A stretch of DNA of 64,000 nt from Wenzhouxiangella sp. XN24 (GTDB lineage Bacteria; Pseudomonadota; Gammaproteobacteria; Steroidobacterales; XN24): assembly GCF_011064545.1 (NCBI RefSeq), contig NZ_JAAMFG010000037.1:1-64000 (forward strand). The letters are read 5' to 3'. Below, one piece after another: positions 50,827 through 59,969 of this stretch; positions within the stretch are counted from its first letter, which is position 1, and each line of letters opens with the position of its first letter. Under the pieces are notes generated by a model, which saw only the letters and a list, made by a program, of their open reading frames with translations, searched no databases and was not told where the DNA came from. Made by a program: the position numbers and the translations under genes.

Positions 50827-53292
50827 ATGAGAAGCCTCTATTCGGTGGCGCTTGCAGTAGTTGCGCTGGCGCTCTCCGGGTGTTTGTCGGACGCCAACGA
50901 TCCTGACGCACCATCTGTCGGAACCGGCAATGGCGTGCCTGAACTCCCGGTTGCCAGTGCCACGTTCCGGGCGCAATTCGATCCGCTGAGCGCGATCGTG
51001 CCGTATCCCAACGACATCCTCGGTTTCGTTGCGGACCCGGGCACCGACGGCACGCTCAACCTGCCGGCGCAACCACTGCAGCCGCTCGCGCCGCTGGTCA
51101 ACCAGCTCGATGGCTTCTCCACGAACGCGCGCATCCAGGCCAACTTCACCCGCGCGGTGGACCCGGCCACGCTGACGCCGCAGACGGTGTTCCTGCTCGA
51201 GGTGGCGATCAGCCCGACGAACAAGGCCGTGGTCGGGCTGTCGGATACGACCCTCTGCAAGGTCGCGCTGGCGCCCGCCGAAAACTGCGCCGCCATCGGC
51301 GTCGCCGCGACGGGCAATCCCTTCCTCGTGCAGGGCGTCGATTACTCGGTCGGCCTCGCCCCGGACATCGATGCCGGTGGCCAGACGATCCAGCTCAAGC
51401 CGCTGCGGCCGCTGAATTCGAACCGCGACAACCTGTTCACGCCAGGCACCGAGAACGGCTACCTGATGATCCTCACGGACGGCATCACGGACACGCAGGG
51501 CAACCCGGCGCAGCCCGACAACACCTTCGCGCAGATTCGCGCGGGCTTCCTGGCGGGCGCAATCCAGCTGCCCCCGCCGGGTACGCCCCTGCCGCCCGAC
51601 CTGACGACGGAAGAGTTGCTCGGGCTGTTCATCGCCGCGCACCTGCAGGTCGGCCAGACCCTGGGCGTCCCGGTGGGCAACATCGTGGTGACCGCCAGCT
51701 TCACGACGCTCGATACCGAGACCGTGCTGCAGACCGCGGCCGACATGGCTACCGCCGGCCCGTCGCAGATCGCCCAGTTCGTCACCCCCGTGCCGCTGCC
51801 CGGTCCCGGGGAAATCGTGTTGCCGGCCGGCACGCCTGTCACCACGGCGCTGGTGCTCGGGTTGCAGGACGTCGATGCCTCCGCCATCCCCGGCGAGGGC
51901 GATGTCTACGCCGGCGCACTGCAGATCCCGTACTACCTGTCGCCGCCCACGGCTGAAGCGCCGGCGGCGCCGTTGTCCGCCCCGTGGGTTGCGGCCACCG
52001 AAAGCCCGCTCGACGACACGAGCACGGTGCTCAACAAGTTCAACCCGGTACCCCTGAAGCGCGCCGACGTCAGCGTGCCGGTCGTGATCACCATCCCGAA
52101 CGACAACACCGACTACGCTGCGGCCATCGGCGGCACGGCCGTCAAGCCGGAAGCCGGCTGGCCGGTCGTGATCTTCAATCACGGCATCACGCGCAACCGG
52201 CTCGACATGTTCGCCATCACCGAACCGCTGAACAACGCCGGCTACGCCGTGATCGCCATCGACCAGCCCCTCCACGGCATCGCCGCGGCGCAGATCGACT
52301 TCGCCGAGATCACGCCTGAAGAGCTCGGCGCGATCCTGGCGGCGAATCCGACGGCCCTGTTCCGGGTTCCCGGGGTCCCGGAGCGCACCTTCGATCTCGA
52401 CCTGCTCGACAATGAAACGGGCGCAAGCGGACCGGACGGCAACATCGACGAGAGCGGCGCGCACTTCATCAATCTCGCCAACGGTCTGGTCAGCCGCGAC
52501 AACCTGCGCCAGGCCGGCGTCGACCTGGTCGGCCTCACGCGTTCGATCCCGACACTGGATATCGACGGCGATGAAGCGCCCGACTTCGACGGCAGCCGCG
52601 TGCACTTCATCGGCCAGTCGCTCGGCGCGATCACCGGGACCAACTTCCTCTCGGTGGAAGACGGGGTGGCCACGGCGACGCTGGGCGTCGGCGGCGGCAC
52701 GGTATCCGACCTGCTGCTCGACAGTTTCTCCTTCGGCCCGCGGATCGAGGCAGGACTGATCGGCAACGGCCTGGTGCCCAACACCAGCCTGTACAACAAC
52801 TTCATCCGCGACCTGCAGAACATCGTGGACGCCGGCGACCCGATCAGCCACGCGGCCCGGGCGGCCGGCAACACCGCAGTGCACTTCATCCAGGTGGACG
52901 GAGACTCGGTCGTGCCGAACAGTGCGTCGAATCGCCTGGCGGCCGAGATGGAGCGCGCGGGCCTGGAGGACTACGCCTTCTCGCCGACGCCCGTCATCGA
53001 CCCGGCGGGCCTCAAGGCGCGTGTCTGCTTCACCGACGGCGCCTCGCACGGTTCGCAGCTCCAGCCGACTGATGACGAGGCCGCGTCGCAGACCGCGACC
53101 GGCGAGATGCAGGCGCAGCAACTGGTGTTCATCGCGGGCAATCCGATGGCGATGCTGCCCGCCAACGGCCAGACGCTGATCTTCGGCGCCACGGGCAGTC
53201 CGATCGCCCCCGCGGCCTACGGCAACTTCACCGATGACTGCAACGCGCCGAACCGGACTCGCGCGAATGCGGCGCCGCCCGCGGACGACTGA
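50827..53292 (+). CDS. Surface lipase lipoprotein of the VolA/Pla-1/cef family
   Basis: 821 residues. The signal peptide ends in a lipobox (LALSGCLSD, Cys about residue 20). The N-terminal domain with FDPLSAIVPYPNDILGF is the bacterial virulence-factor lipase N-terminal type; the C-terminal alpha/beta hydrolase has VVIFNHGITRNRLDMF, IDQPLHGIA and the nucleophile elbow FIGQSLGAITG (Ser598). In Vibrio, VolA is a surface lysophospholipase that releases fatty acids. The ATG at 50827 has GGAG nine bases upstream. A strong terminator follows. It separates rsmD from ftsY, which are usually adjacent, and so looks inserted into a conserved locus. Confidence 0.9.
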   Translation: MRSLYSVALAVVALALSGCLSDANDPDAPSVGTGNGVPELPVASATFRAQFDPLSAIVPYPNDILGFVADPGTDGTLNLPAQPLQPLAPLVNQLDGFSTNARIQANFTRAVDPATLTPQTVFLLEVAISPTNKAVVGLSDTTLCKVALAPAENCAAIGVAATGNPFLVQGVDYSVGLAPDIDAGGQTIQLKPLRPLNSNRDNLFTPGTENGYLMILTDGITDTQGNPAQPDNTFAQIRAGFLAGAIQLPPPGTPLPPDLTTEELLGLFIAAHLQVGQTLGVPVGNIVVTASFTTLDTETVLQTAADMATAGPSQIAQFVTPVPLPGPGEIVLPAGTPVTTALVLGLQDVDASAIPGEGDVYAGALQIPYYLSPPTAEAPAAPLSAPWVAATESPLDDTSTVLNKFNPVPLKRADVSVPVVITIPNDNTDYAAAIGGTAVKPEAGWPVVIFNHGITRNRLDMFAITEPLNNAGYAVIAIDQPLHGIAAAQIDFAEITPEELGAILAANPTALFRVPGVPERTFDLDLLDNETGASGPDGNIDESGAHFINLANGLVSRDNLRQAGVDLVGLTRSIPTLDIDGDEAPDFDGSRVHFIGQSLGAITGTNFLSVEDGVATATLGVGGGTVSDLLLDSFSFGPRIEAGLIGNGLVPNTSLYNNFIRDLQNIVDAGDPISHAARAAGNTAVHFIQVDGDSVVPNSASNRLAAEMERAGLEDYAFSPTPVIDPAGLKARVCFTDGASHGSQLQPTDDEAASQTATGEMQAQQLVFIAGNPMAMLPANGQTLIFGATGSPIAPAAYGNFTDDCNAPNRTRANAAPPADD

Positions 53293-53317
53293 TTCCGGCT
53301 CTCGCCGGTGACTACAG

Positions 53318-53348
53318 GCGGGCGGCCTCCGGGCCGCCCGCTTTCTTT
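53318..53348 (+). terminator. Terminator after the lipase gene
   Basis: GCGGGCGGCC (53318-53327) and GGCCGCCCGC (53332-53341) form a perfect 10-bp stem with a TCCG tetraloop, followed by TTTCTTT. Confidence 0.9.
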
Positions 53349-53403
53349 CCGGCGCCCCGACGGAGGCGTTAGCATAGCGGTACCGCCCGCTTGCCACCGG
53401 TTC

Positions 53404-54420
53404 ATGATGCCCACACCCGATCCCAATGCCGGCCAGCCACGCGCCGCGACCGACGGCGACGCGCCGGAGTCCGGCCAGAAACGCAAGGGTTTCTTCCGTC
53501 GCCTCCGCGAGCGCCTGAACCAGGGCGACAGCTGGCTCACCTACGACCTCGCGCACCTGTTGCCGGGCGGCAAGGTGGGCGAGGAATTCATCGAGGAAAT
53601 GGAGACGCGCCTGCTGACCGGCGACGTCGGCGTAGACGCGACATCGCAGATCGTCTCCGGTCTCGAGCGCAAGCTGTGGCGCGACGAACTCGGCGACAGC
53701 CGCGCCGTGATCGACACCATCCGCCGGGAGATGCTCGAGATTCTCACGCCGTGCGAGGCGCCGCTCGAGATCCCGCCGGACATCCGTCCCTTCGTCGTGC
53801 TGGTCGTCGGCGTCAACGGGGCAGGCAAGACGACGACGATCGGCAAGATCGCACACAAGCTGAAGGCCGACGGCCGGTCGGTCATGCTCGCCGCCGGCGA
53901 CACCTTCCGCGCCGCGGCGGTGGAACAGTTGCAGACCTGGGGCGCGCGGAATGACGTCCCCGTGATCGCGCAGCACACGGGCGCCGATCCTGCGGCGGTC
54001 GTCTACGACGCCTTCGAGGCCGCCCGCGCGCGCCGCGTGGACGTGCTGCTGGCCGACACGGCCGGACGGCTTCATACGCAGGAAAACCTGATGGACGAAC
54101 TGCGCAAGGTGAAGCGCGTCCTCGGGCGTCTCGACGCGGATGCGCCTCACGAGGTCCTGCTGGTGCTGGACGGCGGCAGCGGCCAGAACGCGCTGCTGCA
54201 GGCGCGGCGCTTCAACGAGGCGGTCGGCGTCACCGGCATCGCGATCACCAAGCTCGACGGCAGCGCGAAAGGCGGGATCGTGCTGGCGATCGCGCGCGAA
54301 CTGGGCCTGCCGATGCGCTTCATCGGCATCGGCGAGAGCATCGAAGACCTCGCGCCATTCGAGGCCGGGCCTTTCGTCGACGCCTTGCTCGCCGCACCCG
54401 CGCCCGGCGCGCCCCGATGA
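53404..54420 (+). CDS. ftsY: Signal recognition particle receptor FtsY
   Basis: 338 residues. Receptor GTPase that docks SRP-ribosome complexes at the membrane. The acidic N-terminal A domain is very short compared with E. coli (about 45 residues before the N domain). The NG domain has GVNGAGKTTTIGKIAHKLK, DTFRAAAVEQL, DTAGRLHTQENLMDEL and TKLDGSAKGG. The ATG codons at 53404 and 53407 are equivalent. It is followed after 4 bp by ftsE. Confidence 0.96.
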   Translation: MMPTPDPNAGQPRAATDGDAPESGQKRKGFFRRLRERLNQGDSWLTYDLAHLLPGGKVGEEFIEEMETRLLTGDVGVDATSQIVSGLERKLWRDELGDSRAVIDTIRREMLEILTPCEAPLEIPPDIRPFVVLVVGVNGAGKTTTIGKIAHKLKADGRSVMLAAGDTFRAAAVEQLQTWGARNDVPVIAQHTGADPAAVVYDAFEAARARRVDVLLADTAGRLHTQENLMDELRKVKRVLGRLDADAPHEVLLVLDGGSGQNALLQARRFNEAVGVTGIAITKLDGSAKGGIVLAIARELGLPMRFIGIGESIEDLAPFEAGPFVDALLAAPAPGAPR

Positions 54421-54424
54421 GCCG

Positions 54425-55111
54425 ATGATCCGCTTCGAACAGGTCCACAAGCGCTATCCCGGCGGGCGAGATGCGCTGCGGGATCTGAGCTTCCGGATCG
54501 AGGCCGGGGAGATGGTTTTCCTCACGGGGCATTCGGGCGCGGGCAAGAGCACCCTCCTGAAGCTCATCTCCTGTATCGAGCGGCCGACCCGCGGCCAGGT
54601 GCTGATCGGCGGACGGAACACGGCAGGGATTTCGCGGCGACAGGTGCCGGCCTTTCGCAGGCAGATCGGCATGGTGTTCCAGGACCACAAGCTGCTGGCC
54701 GACCGCACGGTGTTCGACAACGTGGCGCTGCCGCTGGTGATCTCCGGCGGCACGCGCCGGGAGACCGGGCGTCGCGTGCGGGCGGCGCTGGACCAGGTCG
54801 GCCTCCTGGGCAAGGAGCAGCTGCCGCCGGTCATGCTGTCCACCGGCGAGCAGCAGCGCGTCGGCATCGCGCGCGCCATCGCGGCCCGTCCACCCCTGCT
54901 CATCGCCGACGAGCCCACCGGCAACCTGGACCCGGACCTGTCACTGGAGATCATGTACCTGTTCGCGCGCCTCAATCGCGTCGGCGTGACCGTGCTGGTG
55001 GCCAGTCACGACCAGGGGCTGCTCGAGCGGCTCGGTCATCGCCGCATCGCGCTCGGCGACGGGCGCCTCGTCGAGGATGTAGACCATGCCTTCCCGGGCA
55101 TCCCGGCCTAA
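54425..55111 (+). CDS. ftsE: Cell-division ABC transporter ATPase FtsE
   Basis: 228 residues. With FtsX it controls peptidoglycan hydrolases at the septum. Walker A is GHSGAGKST (about 36-44), the Q-loop is MVFQDHKLL, Walker B is LLIADEPTGNLDP and the H-loop is VASHD. The signature reads LSTGEQQRVGIARA, with Thr for the usual Gly in LSGGEQ. The ATG at 54425 follows the ftsY stop by 4 bp, and the 3' end overlaps ftsX by 26 bp. Confidence 0.96.
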   Translation: MIRFEQVHKRYPGGRDALRDLSFRIEAGEMVFLTGHSGAGKSTLLKLISCIERPTRGQVLIGGRNTAGISRRQVPAFRRQIGMVFQDHKLLADRTVFDNVALPLVISGGTRRETGRRVRAALDQVGLLGKEQLPPVMLSTGEQQRVGIARAIAARPPLLIADEPTGNLDPDLSLEIMYLFARLNRVGVTVLVASHDQGLLERLGHRRIALGDGRLVEDVDHAFPGIPA

Positions 55112-56144
55112 GGCCTCGGGCGCACGGCGCGGCACCGGAAGGCGCAATCGCCGGCCGTCGCTTCTGGCACGCCTGAGCTGGCCGAACATCGCGTTCCGCT
55201 GGCCGGGCGCCGGCCTTCTCGGGCATCTGCGCACCTGGCTTCAGCGCCACGTGCAGACCATGATCGGCTCGCTGGGACGACTCAGCGAACAACCCGTCGC
55301 GACCGGCATGACCCTGGCGGTGATCGGCGTCGCGCTGGCGCTGCCCGCGAGCCTGCACCTGCTGGTGGCCAACCTGCAGGCGCTTTCCGGGCACTGGGAC
55401 GACGGCATCGAACTCTCGCTCTACCTGGAACACGGCCAGTCGCCTGGGCGGGCTGCCGCGCTGGCCGAAGAGATCCGCGCCTGGCCCGAGGTGGAGGCCG
55501 TCGAACTGGTGACCGCCGACGAGGCGCTCGCCCGGTTCCGCGCCGGTTCCGGTCTCGGCGCCACGGTGGACGCGCTCGATGCCAACCCGTTGCCTCACCT
55601 GGTGATCGTGCGGCCCGCGGCCCGTGGCGACGAGGCCGAGGCGATGGAGGCGCTGGCCGCCCGGCTGCGCGCGCTGCCCGAGGCGGATATCGTGCAGGCC
55701 GACGCTGAATGGGTGCGGCGGTTGTCCGCCATGCTGGAGATCGCCGGCCGCCTCGCGCTGCTGGCTGCGGGCCTCCTGGCCGTCGGGGTGCTGGTGATCG
55801 TCGGCAACACCATCCGGCTGGACATCCAGAACCGCCGCGACGAGATCGAGGTCATGAAGCTGGTCGGCGGCACGGACGGCTTCATTCGCCGCCCGCTGCT
55901 CTATGGCGGGTTCTGGTACGGCCTGGGCGGCGGCCTCGTCGCGCTGATCATCGTGCAGGGGGGGTTGCTCGCCCTGGGCGGACCGGCGGCGCGGCTCGCC
56001 GAGCTGTACGGCTCGGGCTTCCGGCCGACCGGCCTCGGCGGCGACGGTGCACTCGCCCTGCTGGCCGCCGGCGCGGCCCTCGGGTGGCTCGGCGCGTGGG
56101 TCTCGGCGACGCGCCACCTGCGGCGCATCGAGCCCGGAATCTGA
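55086..56144 (+). CDS. ftsX: Cell-division protein FtsX
   Basis: 352 residues. The Arg-rich N-terminus (1-50) is longer than in E. coli. Four membrane helices flank a periplasmic domain (about 90-220; WPEVEAVELVTADEALARF, ADAEWVRRLSAML) that contacts amidase activators. The C-terminal FtsX permease segment has VGNTIRLDIQNRRDEIEVMK and VGGTDGFIRRPLLYGG. The first codons overlap ftsE by 26 bp. Confidence 0.95.
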   Translation: MPSRASRPKASGARRGTGRRNRRPSLLARLSWPNIAFRWPGAGLLGHLRTWLQRHVQTMIGSLGRLSEQPVATGMTLAVIGVALALPASLHLLVANLQALSGHWDDGIELSLYLEHGQSPGRAAALAEEIRAWPEVEAVELVTADEALARFRAGSGLGATVDALDANPLPHLVIVRPAARGDEAEAMEALAARLRALPEADIVQADAEWVRRLSAMLEIAGRLALLAAGLLAVGVLVIVGNTIRLDIQNRRDEIEVMKLVGGTDGFIRRPLLYGGFWYGLGGGLVALIIVQGGLLALGGPAARLAELYGSGFRPTGLGGDGALALLAAGAALGWLGAWVSATRHLRRIEPGI

Positions 56145-56205
56145 GCCAATAACCTGACTTGATTCACATTTCTGCTCCAGAACCGCCGGGGAACCCCGGC
56201 CGCCG

Positions 56206-56232
56206 TTAGCACTCTAAGACATCGACTGCTAA
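56206..56232 (+). promoter_or_regulatory. CIRCE element (HrcA operator) upstream of rpoH
   Basis: TTAGCACTC (56206-56214), exactly nine bases, then GACTGCTAA (56224-56232). The CIRCE consensus is TTAGCACTC-N9-GAGTGCTAA, so 17 of 18 arm bases match. The second arm runs into a TAAAAT -10-like hexamer (56230-56235), so HrcA binding would cover the promoter. The start codon lies 28 bp downstream. Confidence 0.85.
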
Positions 56233-56260
56233 AATCCCGGGTGAGAGGGGAGGAATCTGT

Positions 56261-57133
56261 ATGAGCACAGCGCTCGTCATGCGCCACAACGAGTTGGTGC
56301 TGGCCGCACCGGTCGGCAATCTCAACGCGTACATCAACGCGGTGTCCACGATCCCGGTGCTGAGCGCCGACGAGGAGACCGAGTTGGCCTGGCGTTTCCG
56401 CCGCGACAGCGACCTGGACGCGGCGCGGCAGCTCGTGCTCTCCCACCTGCGCTTCGTGGTGCACATCGCACGCGGCTACAACGGCTACGGCCTGCAGCTC
56501 GGCGACCTGATCCAGGAAGGCAATATCGGCCTCATGAAGGCCGTGAAGCGCTTCGATCCCACCGTGGGGGTGCGGCTCGTCTCCTTCGCCGTCCACTGGA
56601 TTCGCGCGGAGATCCACGAGTTCGTCCTGAAGAACTGGCGGCTCGTGAAGATCGCCACCACCAAGGCGCAGCGCAAGCTGTTTTTCAACCTCCGCAAGGC
56701 CAAGGAACGCCTCGGCTGGCTGTCCGCCGAGGAGACACGGGCGGTCGCCGGTGATCTCGGCGTCACGCCCGCCGAGGTCAACGAAATGGAGCAGCGCCTG
56801 GCCGCTCGCGACATGTCGCTGGATCCGCGCCCGGATGCCGACGACGAGGAACGTCTCGGCGCGCCGGCGGCTTACCTGCCCGCACCGGGCGCCGACCCGG
56901 CGGAACTGGTGGCCGACGAAGATTCGGATGAGATCGCCCACCAGGCGCTCGGCGCCGCGCTCGGCGATCTCGACGACCGCAGCCGGGAGATTCTCCGCCG
57001 GCGCTGGCTCGCGGAAGACAAGGCCACGCTGCAGGAGCTCGCGGACGAATACGGCGTCTCAGCGGAGCGCATCCGCCAGATCGAGGCCGCGGCGATGAAA
57101 AAGCTGCGCGGCCTCATCGACCGCGCAGCCTGA
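56261..57133 (+). CDS. rpoH: RNA polymerase heat-shock sigma factor RpoH (sigma-32)
   Basis: 290 residues. Region 2 has [43 protein letters not shown] (read in blocks) and the -10 binding [18 protein letters not shown]. The RpoH box QRKLFFNLR (137-145) identifies sigma-32. Region 4 has [20 protein letters not shown] strong GGGGAGG ribosome binding site precedes the ATG. The ftsYEX-rpoH order is conserved, and the CIRCE element between ftsX and rpoH puts this sigma factor under a second heat-shock regulator; hrcA itself is outside the window. Confidence 0.97.
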   Translation: MSTALVMRHNELVLAAPVGNLNAYINAVSTIPVLSADEETELAWRFRRDSDLDAARQLVLSHLRFVVHIARGYNGYGLQLGDLIQEGNIGLMKAVKRFDPTVGVRLVSFAVHWIRAEIHEFVLKNWRLVKIATTKAQRKLFFNLRKAKERLGWLSAEETRAVAGDLGVTPAEVNEMEQRLAARDMSLDPRPDADDEERLGAPAAYLPAPGADPAELVADEDSDEIAHQALGAALGDLDDRSREILRRRWLAEDKATLQELADEYGVSAERIRQIEAAAMKKLRGLIDRAA

Positions 57134-57163
57134 CTCCGTCGAGAAGGCTTTCGCCGCGCGCCC

Positions 57164-57841
57164 TCAGGTGGTGATCGGCGACAGCGTCAATTCGACGCGA
57201 CGATTCGCCGCACGTCCCGCAGCCGTCGAGTTGTCGGCCACCGGCTGCATTTCTCCCTGGCCGAAAGCCAGGATCCGCTGCCGGTCGATGTCACGGTTGG
57301 CGAGATAGGTCGCGACCGTCGCGGCCCGCCGCTCCGACAGGGCCTGGTTGTATTCCGCCGAGCCCGTGCTGTCGGTGTGTCCCACGACCTCGACGACCGT
57401 CTTGTCGTACTCCTCCAGTACCAGCGACACTGAGTTCAGCACGTCGAAGAACTGCGGATTCAGGTCGGAGCTGTCGGTCTGGAAGGTGATGTTGCCCGGC
57501 ATGTTGAGCAGGATCTCGTCGCCGACCCGCGTGACGCTGACGCCGCTGCCGGCCAGCCGCTGGCGAAGCTCCGCTTCCTGTTGATCCATGTAGTTGCCGA
57601 CCGCGCCACCGGCCAGCGCGCCGACGCCGGCGCCGATGAGCGCCCGCTTGCGGCGATCCTTCGAATCGTCGCCGGTCAGAATGCCCAGCAGCGCGCCCGC
57701 CCCGGCCCCTATGGCTGCGCCCTTGGTGGCACTCGCCGTCTTGGTCTCGCCCGTGTACGGGTCGATTGTCTGGCAACCGGCGGCCAGCACGGCCGTGGCG
57801 ACGATCGACGCCGTCGCCAGGTGCATGATCTTTCGCTTCAT
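57164..57841 (-). CDS. OmpA-family outer-membrane lipoprotein with glycine zipper
   Basis: 225 residues. The signal ends in LAAGCQTID (lipidated Cys about residue 23). Residues about 40-85 form a Gly-rich hydrophobic zipper (GAAIGAGAGALLGILTG, AGGAVGNYMDQQEAEL). The C-terminal OmpA domain binds peptidoglycan: VEVVGHTDSTGSAEYNQALSERRA in blocks, and the end GRAANRRVEL. It resembles YiaD-type lipoproteins. Divergent from the DUF962 gene, with a palindromic site between the two starts. Confidence 0.93.
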   Translation of the reverse strand: MKRKIMHLATASIVATAVLAAGCQTIDPYTGETKTASATKGAAIGAGAGALLGILTGDDSKDRRKRALIGAGVGALAGGAVGNYMDQQEAELRQRLAGSGVSVTRVGDEILLNMPGNITFQTDSSDLNPQFFDVLNSVSLVLEEYDKTVVEVVGHTDSTGSAEYNQALSERRAATVATYLANRDIDRQRILAFGQGEMQPVADNSTAAGRAANRRVELTLSPITT

Positions 57842-57929
57842 TGTCTGCTCCTGTGGAAAAAAATCCGGGAGGCGGCCGGCCCACGGGCGGCCGCCGCTCC
57901 CGGTGTCCATGTCTCCATGATACCTTCGC

Positions 57930-57949
57930 CACGTGTCGGACACGTGTCC
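57930..57949. promoter_or_regulatory. Overlapping palindromes between divergent genes
   Basis: CACGTGTCGGACACGTG (57930-57946, 8-bp arms around one base) overlaps GGACACGTGTCC (57938-57949, a perfect 12-bp palindrome). In effect there are three ACGTGTC half sites in alternating orientation, 20 bp before the DUF962 start and about 90 bp before the OmpA-like start. A dimeric regulator's operator is likely; the protein is unknown. Confidence 0.6.
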
Positions 57950-57969
57950 CGGGCCGAGGGAGAACACAT

Positions 57970-58437
57970 ATGCGCAGCATAGACGACTGGTTGACGGCCT
58001 ACGGTGCCAGCCATCAGCACCCGGTCAACAAGCTCATCCACTGGATCTGCGTCCCGGCGATCGTCTTCAGTCTCATCGGCCTGCTGTGGGCCCTGCCGGT
58101 GCCCGCCACTTTCGCCGACATTTCGCCCGCGCTCAACTGGGCCGTGCTGTTCACGATGGCCGCCGTGGTCTACTACTTCCTCATGTCGGTATCGCTGGCC
58201 GTCGGCGCGACGCTCGTGCTGACGCTCCTGCTGCTGCTCGCCGCCGGGCTCGACGAACTGGCGACGCCGCTGTGGGCCATCTCGCTGGTCGTGTTCGTCG
58301 TGGCATGGATCGGCCAGTTCATCGGGCATCGCATCGAGGGCAAGAAACCCTCGTTCTTCGAGGACCTGCAGTTCCTCATGATCGGGCCGTTGTGGCTGCT
58401 TGCGGCGGCCTACCGGCGGGTCGGGATTCCCTACTGA
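57970..58437 (+). CDS. DUF962/Mpo1-like membrane protein
   Basis: 155 residues with four membrane helices. WLTAYGASHQHPVNKLIHWICVP and WIGQFIGHRIEGKKPSFFEDL (each read in parts) are the histidine-bearing ends of the DUF962 family. The yeast member Mpo1 is an iron-dependent dioxygenase that shortens 2-hydroxy fatty acids by one carbon in phytosphingosine breakdown. The same histidines are present here, so a lipid oxygenase role is plausible. AGGGAGA precedes the ATG at 57970. Confidence 0.88.
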   Translation: MRSIDDWLTAYGASHQHPVNKLIHWICVPAIVFSLIGLLWALPVPATFADISPALNWAVLFTMAAVVYYFLMSVSLAVGATLVLTLLLLLAAGLDELATPLWAISLVVFVVAWIGQFIGHRIEGKKPSFFEDLQFLMIGPLWLLAAAYRRVGIPY

Positions 58438-58528
58438 AGTCGAGCTGGAGCCCAGCGCGGCACCGCTGAAATCGACCGCGGCACTGCCGGGCGCGCGGCC
58501 GGTGGCAAGTCGCGTGGAAGCGCAGGCC

Positions 58529-59830
58529 TCAGGCGCCGGAGTCGCGCGCCGCCTTGGCAACGGCCGCCGTGACCGCGTCGTGCACCGCCAGGTTGAGCGG
58601 GTCCGGCACGAGGTCATGGTCCGACGCCAGGTCGGCGATCGTCTCGGCCGCCGCCACCAGCATCTCGTCGGTGAAACGCCGGGCGCCCGCCTCGAGGGCA
58701 CCCCTGAACAGCCCGGGAAAGCCGAGCACGTTGTTGATGCTCTTGCCGTCGGCCGCGAAGGCCGCGCCCGCGGCGAGCGCGGCCTGCGGCTCGATTTCCG
58801 GGTCGGGGTTGGACAACGCGAGGATCACCTGGCCGGCGCGCACCATGGCGGGCTTGATGAGGCCGGGCACGCCGGTCGTGGCGATGACGATGTCCGCTTC
58901 CGCCATGACCCGGGCCAGGTCCGCCGGCTCGCCGCCGAGCGCGGCGAAGCGCTGCCGGGCGCCGGCGTCCAGGTCCGCGCCCAGGATCCGGGGCGTGCCG
59001 CGCGACAGGAGCAGCCGGGCGATGCCGATGCCGGCCGCGCCGAGTCCGACCTGGCCGACGACGCTTCGGGACAGCCGCTGCCCGGCCTGGCGCCCGGCGT
59101 TGCGCACCGCCGCCATCGCCACCACGGCCGTGCCGTGCTGGTCGTCATGCAGCACCGGGATGTCGAGTCGCGCCCGCAATGTGTCCTCGACCTCGAAACA
59201 GCCGGGGGCCGCGATGTCCTCGAGCTGGATCGCGCCGAACGACGGGGCGATCGCCGCGATGATCTCGACCAGGCGCTTTGGATCCTTCTCCTCGACCAGG
59301 ATCGGCACGCCCGACAGCCCGGCGAGGCTCGCCATCAGCGCAGCCTTGCCTTCCATCACCGGCATCCCTGCAAGCGCGCCGATGTCACCGAGGCCGAGCA
59401 CGGCGGTGCCGTTGGTCACGATCGCGACCGTGCGGCTGATCGCGGTGTACTCGGCGGCCAGCGCCGGGTTGTCGCGGATCGCAAGGCAGACGCGTGCGAC
59501 ACCGGGCGTGTAGACGTCACGCAGGATCTGCAGGCTGCCGATATCCAGCGTGCTGACGGTGCGGATCTTGCCGCCGCGGTGGCGATTGAACACCCGGTCG
59601 GAGCGCCCCAGCAGGCGCGCGTTGGGCAATGCGTCGATCCGCTCCCTGAGGCGCGGGCCGGCATCGGGATCCATTTCGAGTGTGATTTCCCAGACCGTCT
59701 TGTCCTGGTCGCGACGCAGCGAGGCCAGGTGTTCGACGACCAGCCCCTCGTCACCGATGACGCCGAGGATGCTGGCCAGGCTGCCCGGCCGATGGGCGGA
59801 TTCGATCAACAGGATCTCGGGGATTTTCAT
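58529..59830 (-). CDS. NAD(P)-dependent malic enzyme with N-terminal ACT-like domain
   Basis: 433 residues. Decarboxylates malate to pyruvate. An N-terminal ACT-like regulatory domain (about 1-75; ILLIESAHRPGSLASILGVI) precedes the malic enzyme N domain (DVYTPGVARVCLAI, GTAVLGLGDIGALAGMPVMEGKAAL in blocks) and the NAD domain (GLGAAGIGIARLLL, ALSNPDPEIEP). DDQHGTAVVAMAA carries metal and substrate residues. The ACT domain may let an amino acid tune activity. The start is taken at 59830 (MKIPEILLIE). Divergent from the acyl-CoA dehydrogenase gene. Confidence 0.93.
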   Translation of the reverse strand: MKIPEILLIESAHRPGSLASILGVIGDEGLVVEHLASLRRDQDKTVWEITLEMDPDAGPRLRERIDALPNARLLGRSDRVFNRHRGGKIRTVSTLDIGSLQILRDVYTPGVARVCLAIRDNPALAAEYTAISRTVAIVTNGTAVLGLGDIGALAGMPVMEGKAALMASLAGLSGVPILVEEKDPKRLVEIIAAIAPSFGAIQLEDIAAPGCFEVEDTLRARLDIPVLHDDQHGTAVVAMAAVRNAGRQAGQRLSRSVVGQVGLGAAGIGIARLLLSRGTPRILGADLDAGARQRFAALGGEPADLARVMAEADIVIATTGVPGLIKPAMVRAGQVILALSNPDPEIEPQAALAAGAAFAADGKSINNVLGFPGLFRGALEAGARRFTDEMLVAAAETIADLASDHDLVPDPLNLAVHDAVTAAVAKAARDSGA

Positions 59831-59969
59831 GCGGCACATTATCGCCGTAAACCGATGGCCCGCGCATCGTTCGCCCATCTTCTGCGCGGACCCCGGGCGG
59901 CCGATCGGCTAGAATGATCGCCTCGTCCGGAGCGCGTGCCCGGGCCATCGCTTTCCGGGAGATTCCAGC

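Noticed and set aside
50680-54450. Minus-strand open frame of over 1200 codons
   Set aside because: Antisense to the lipase and ftsY genes, with no recognisable domains and the composition of a shadow frame.
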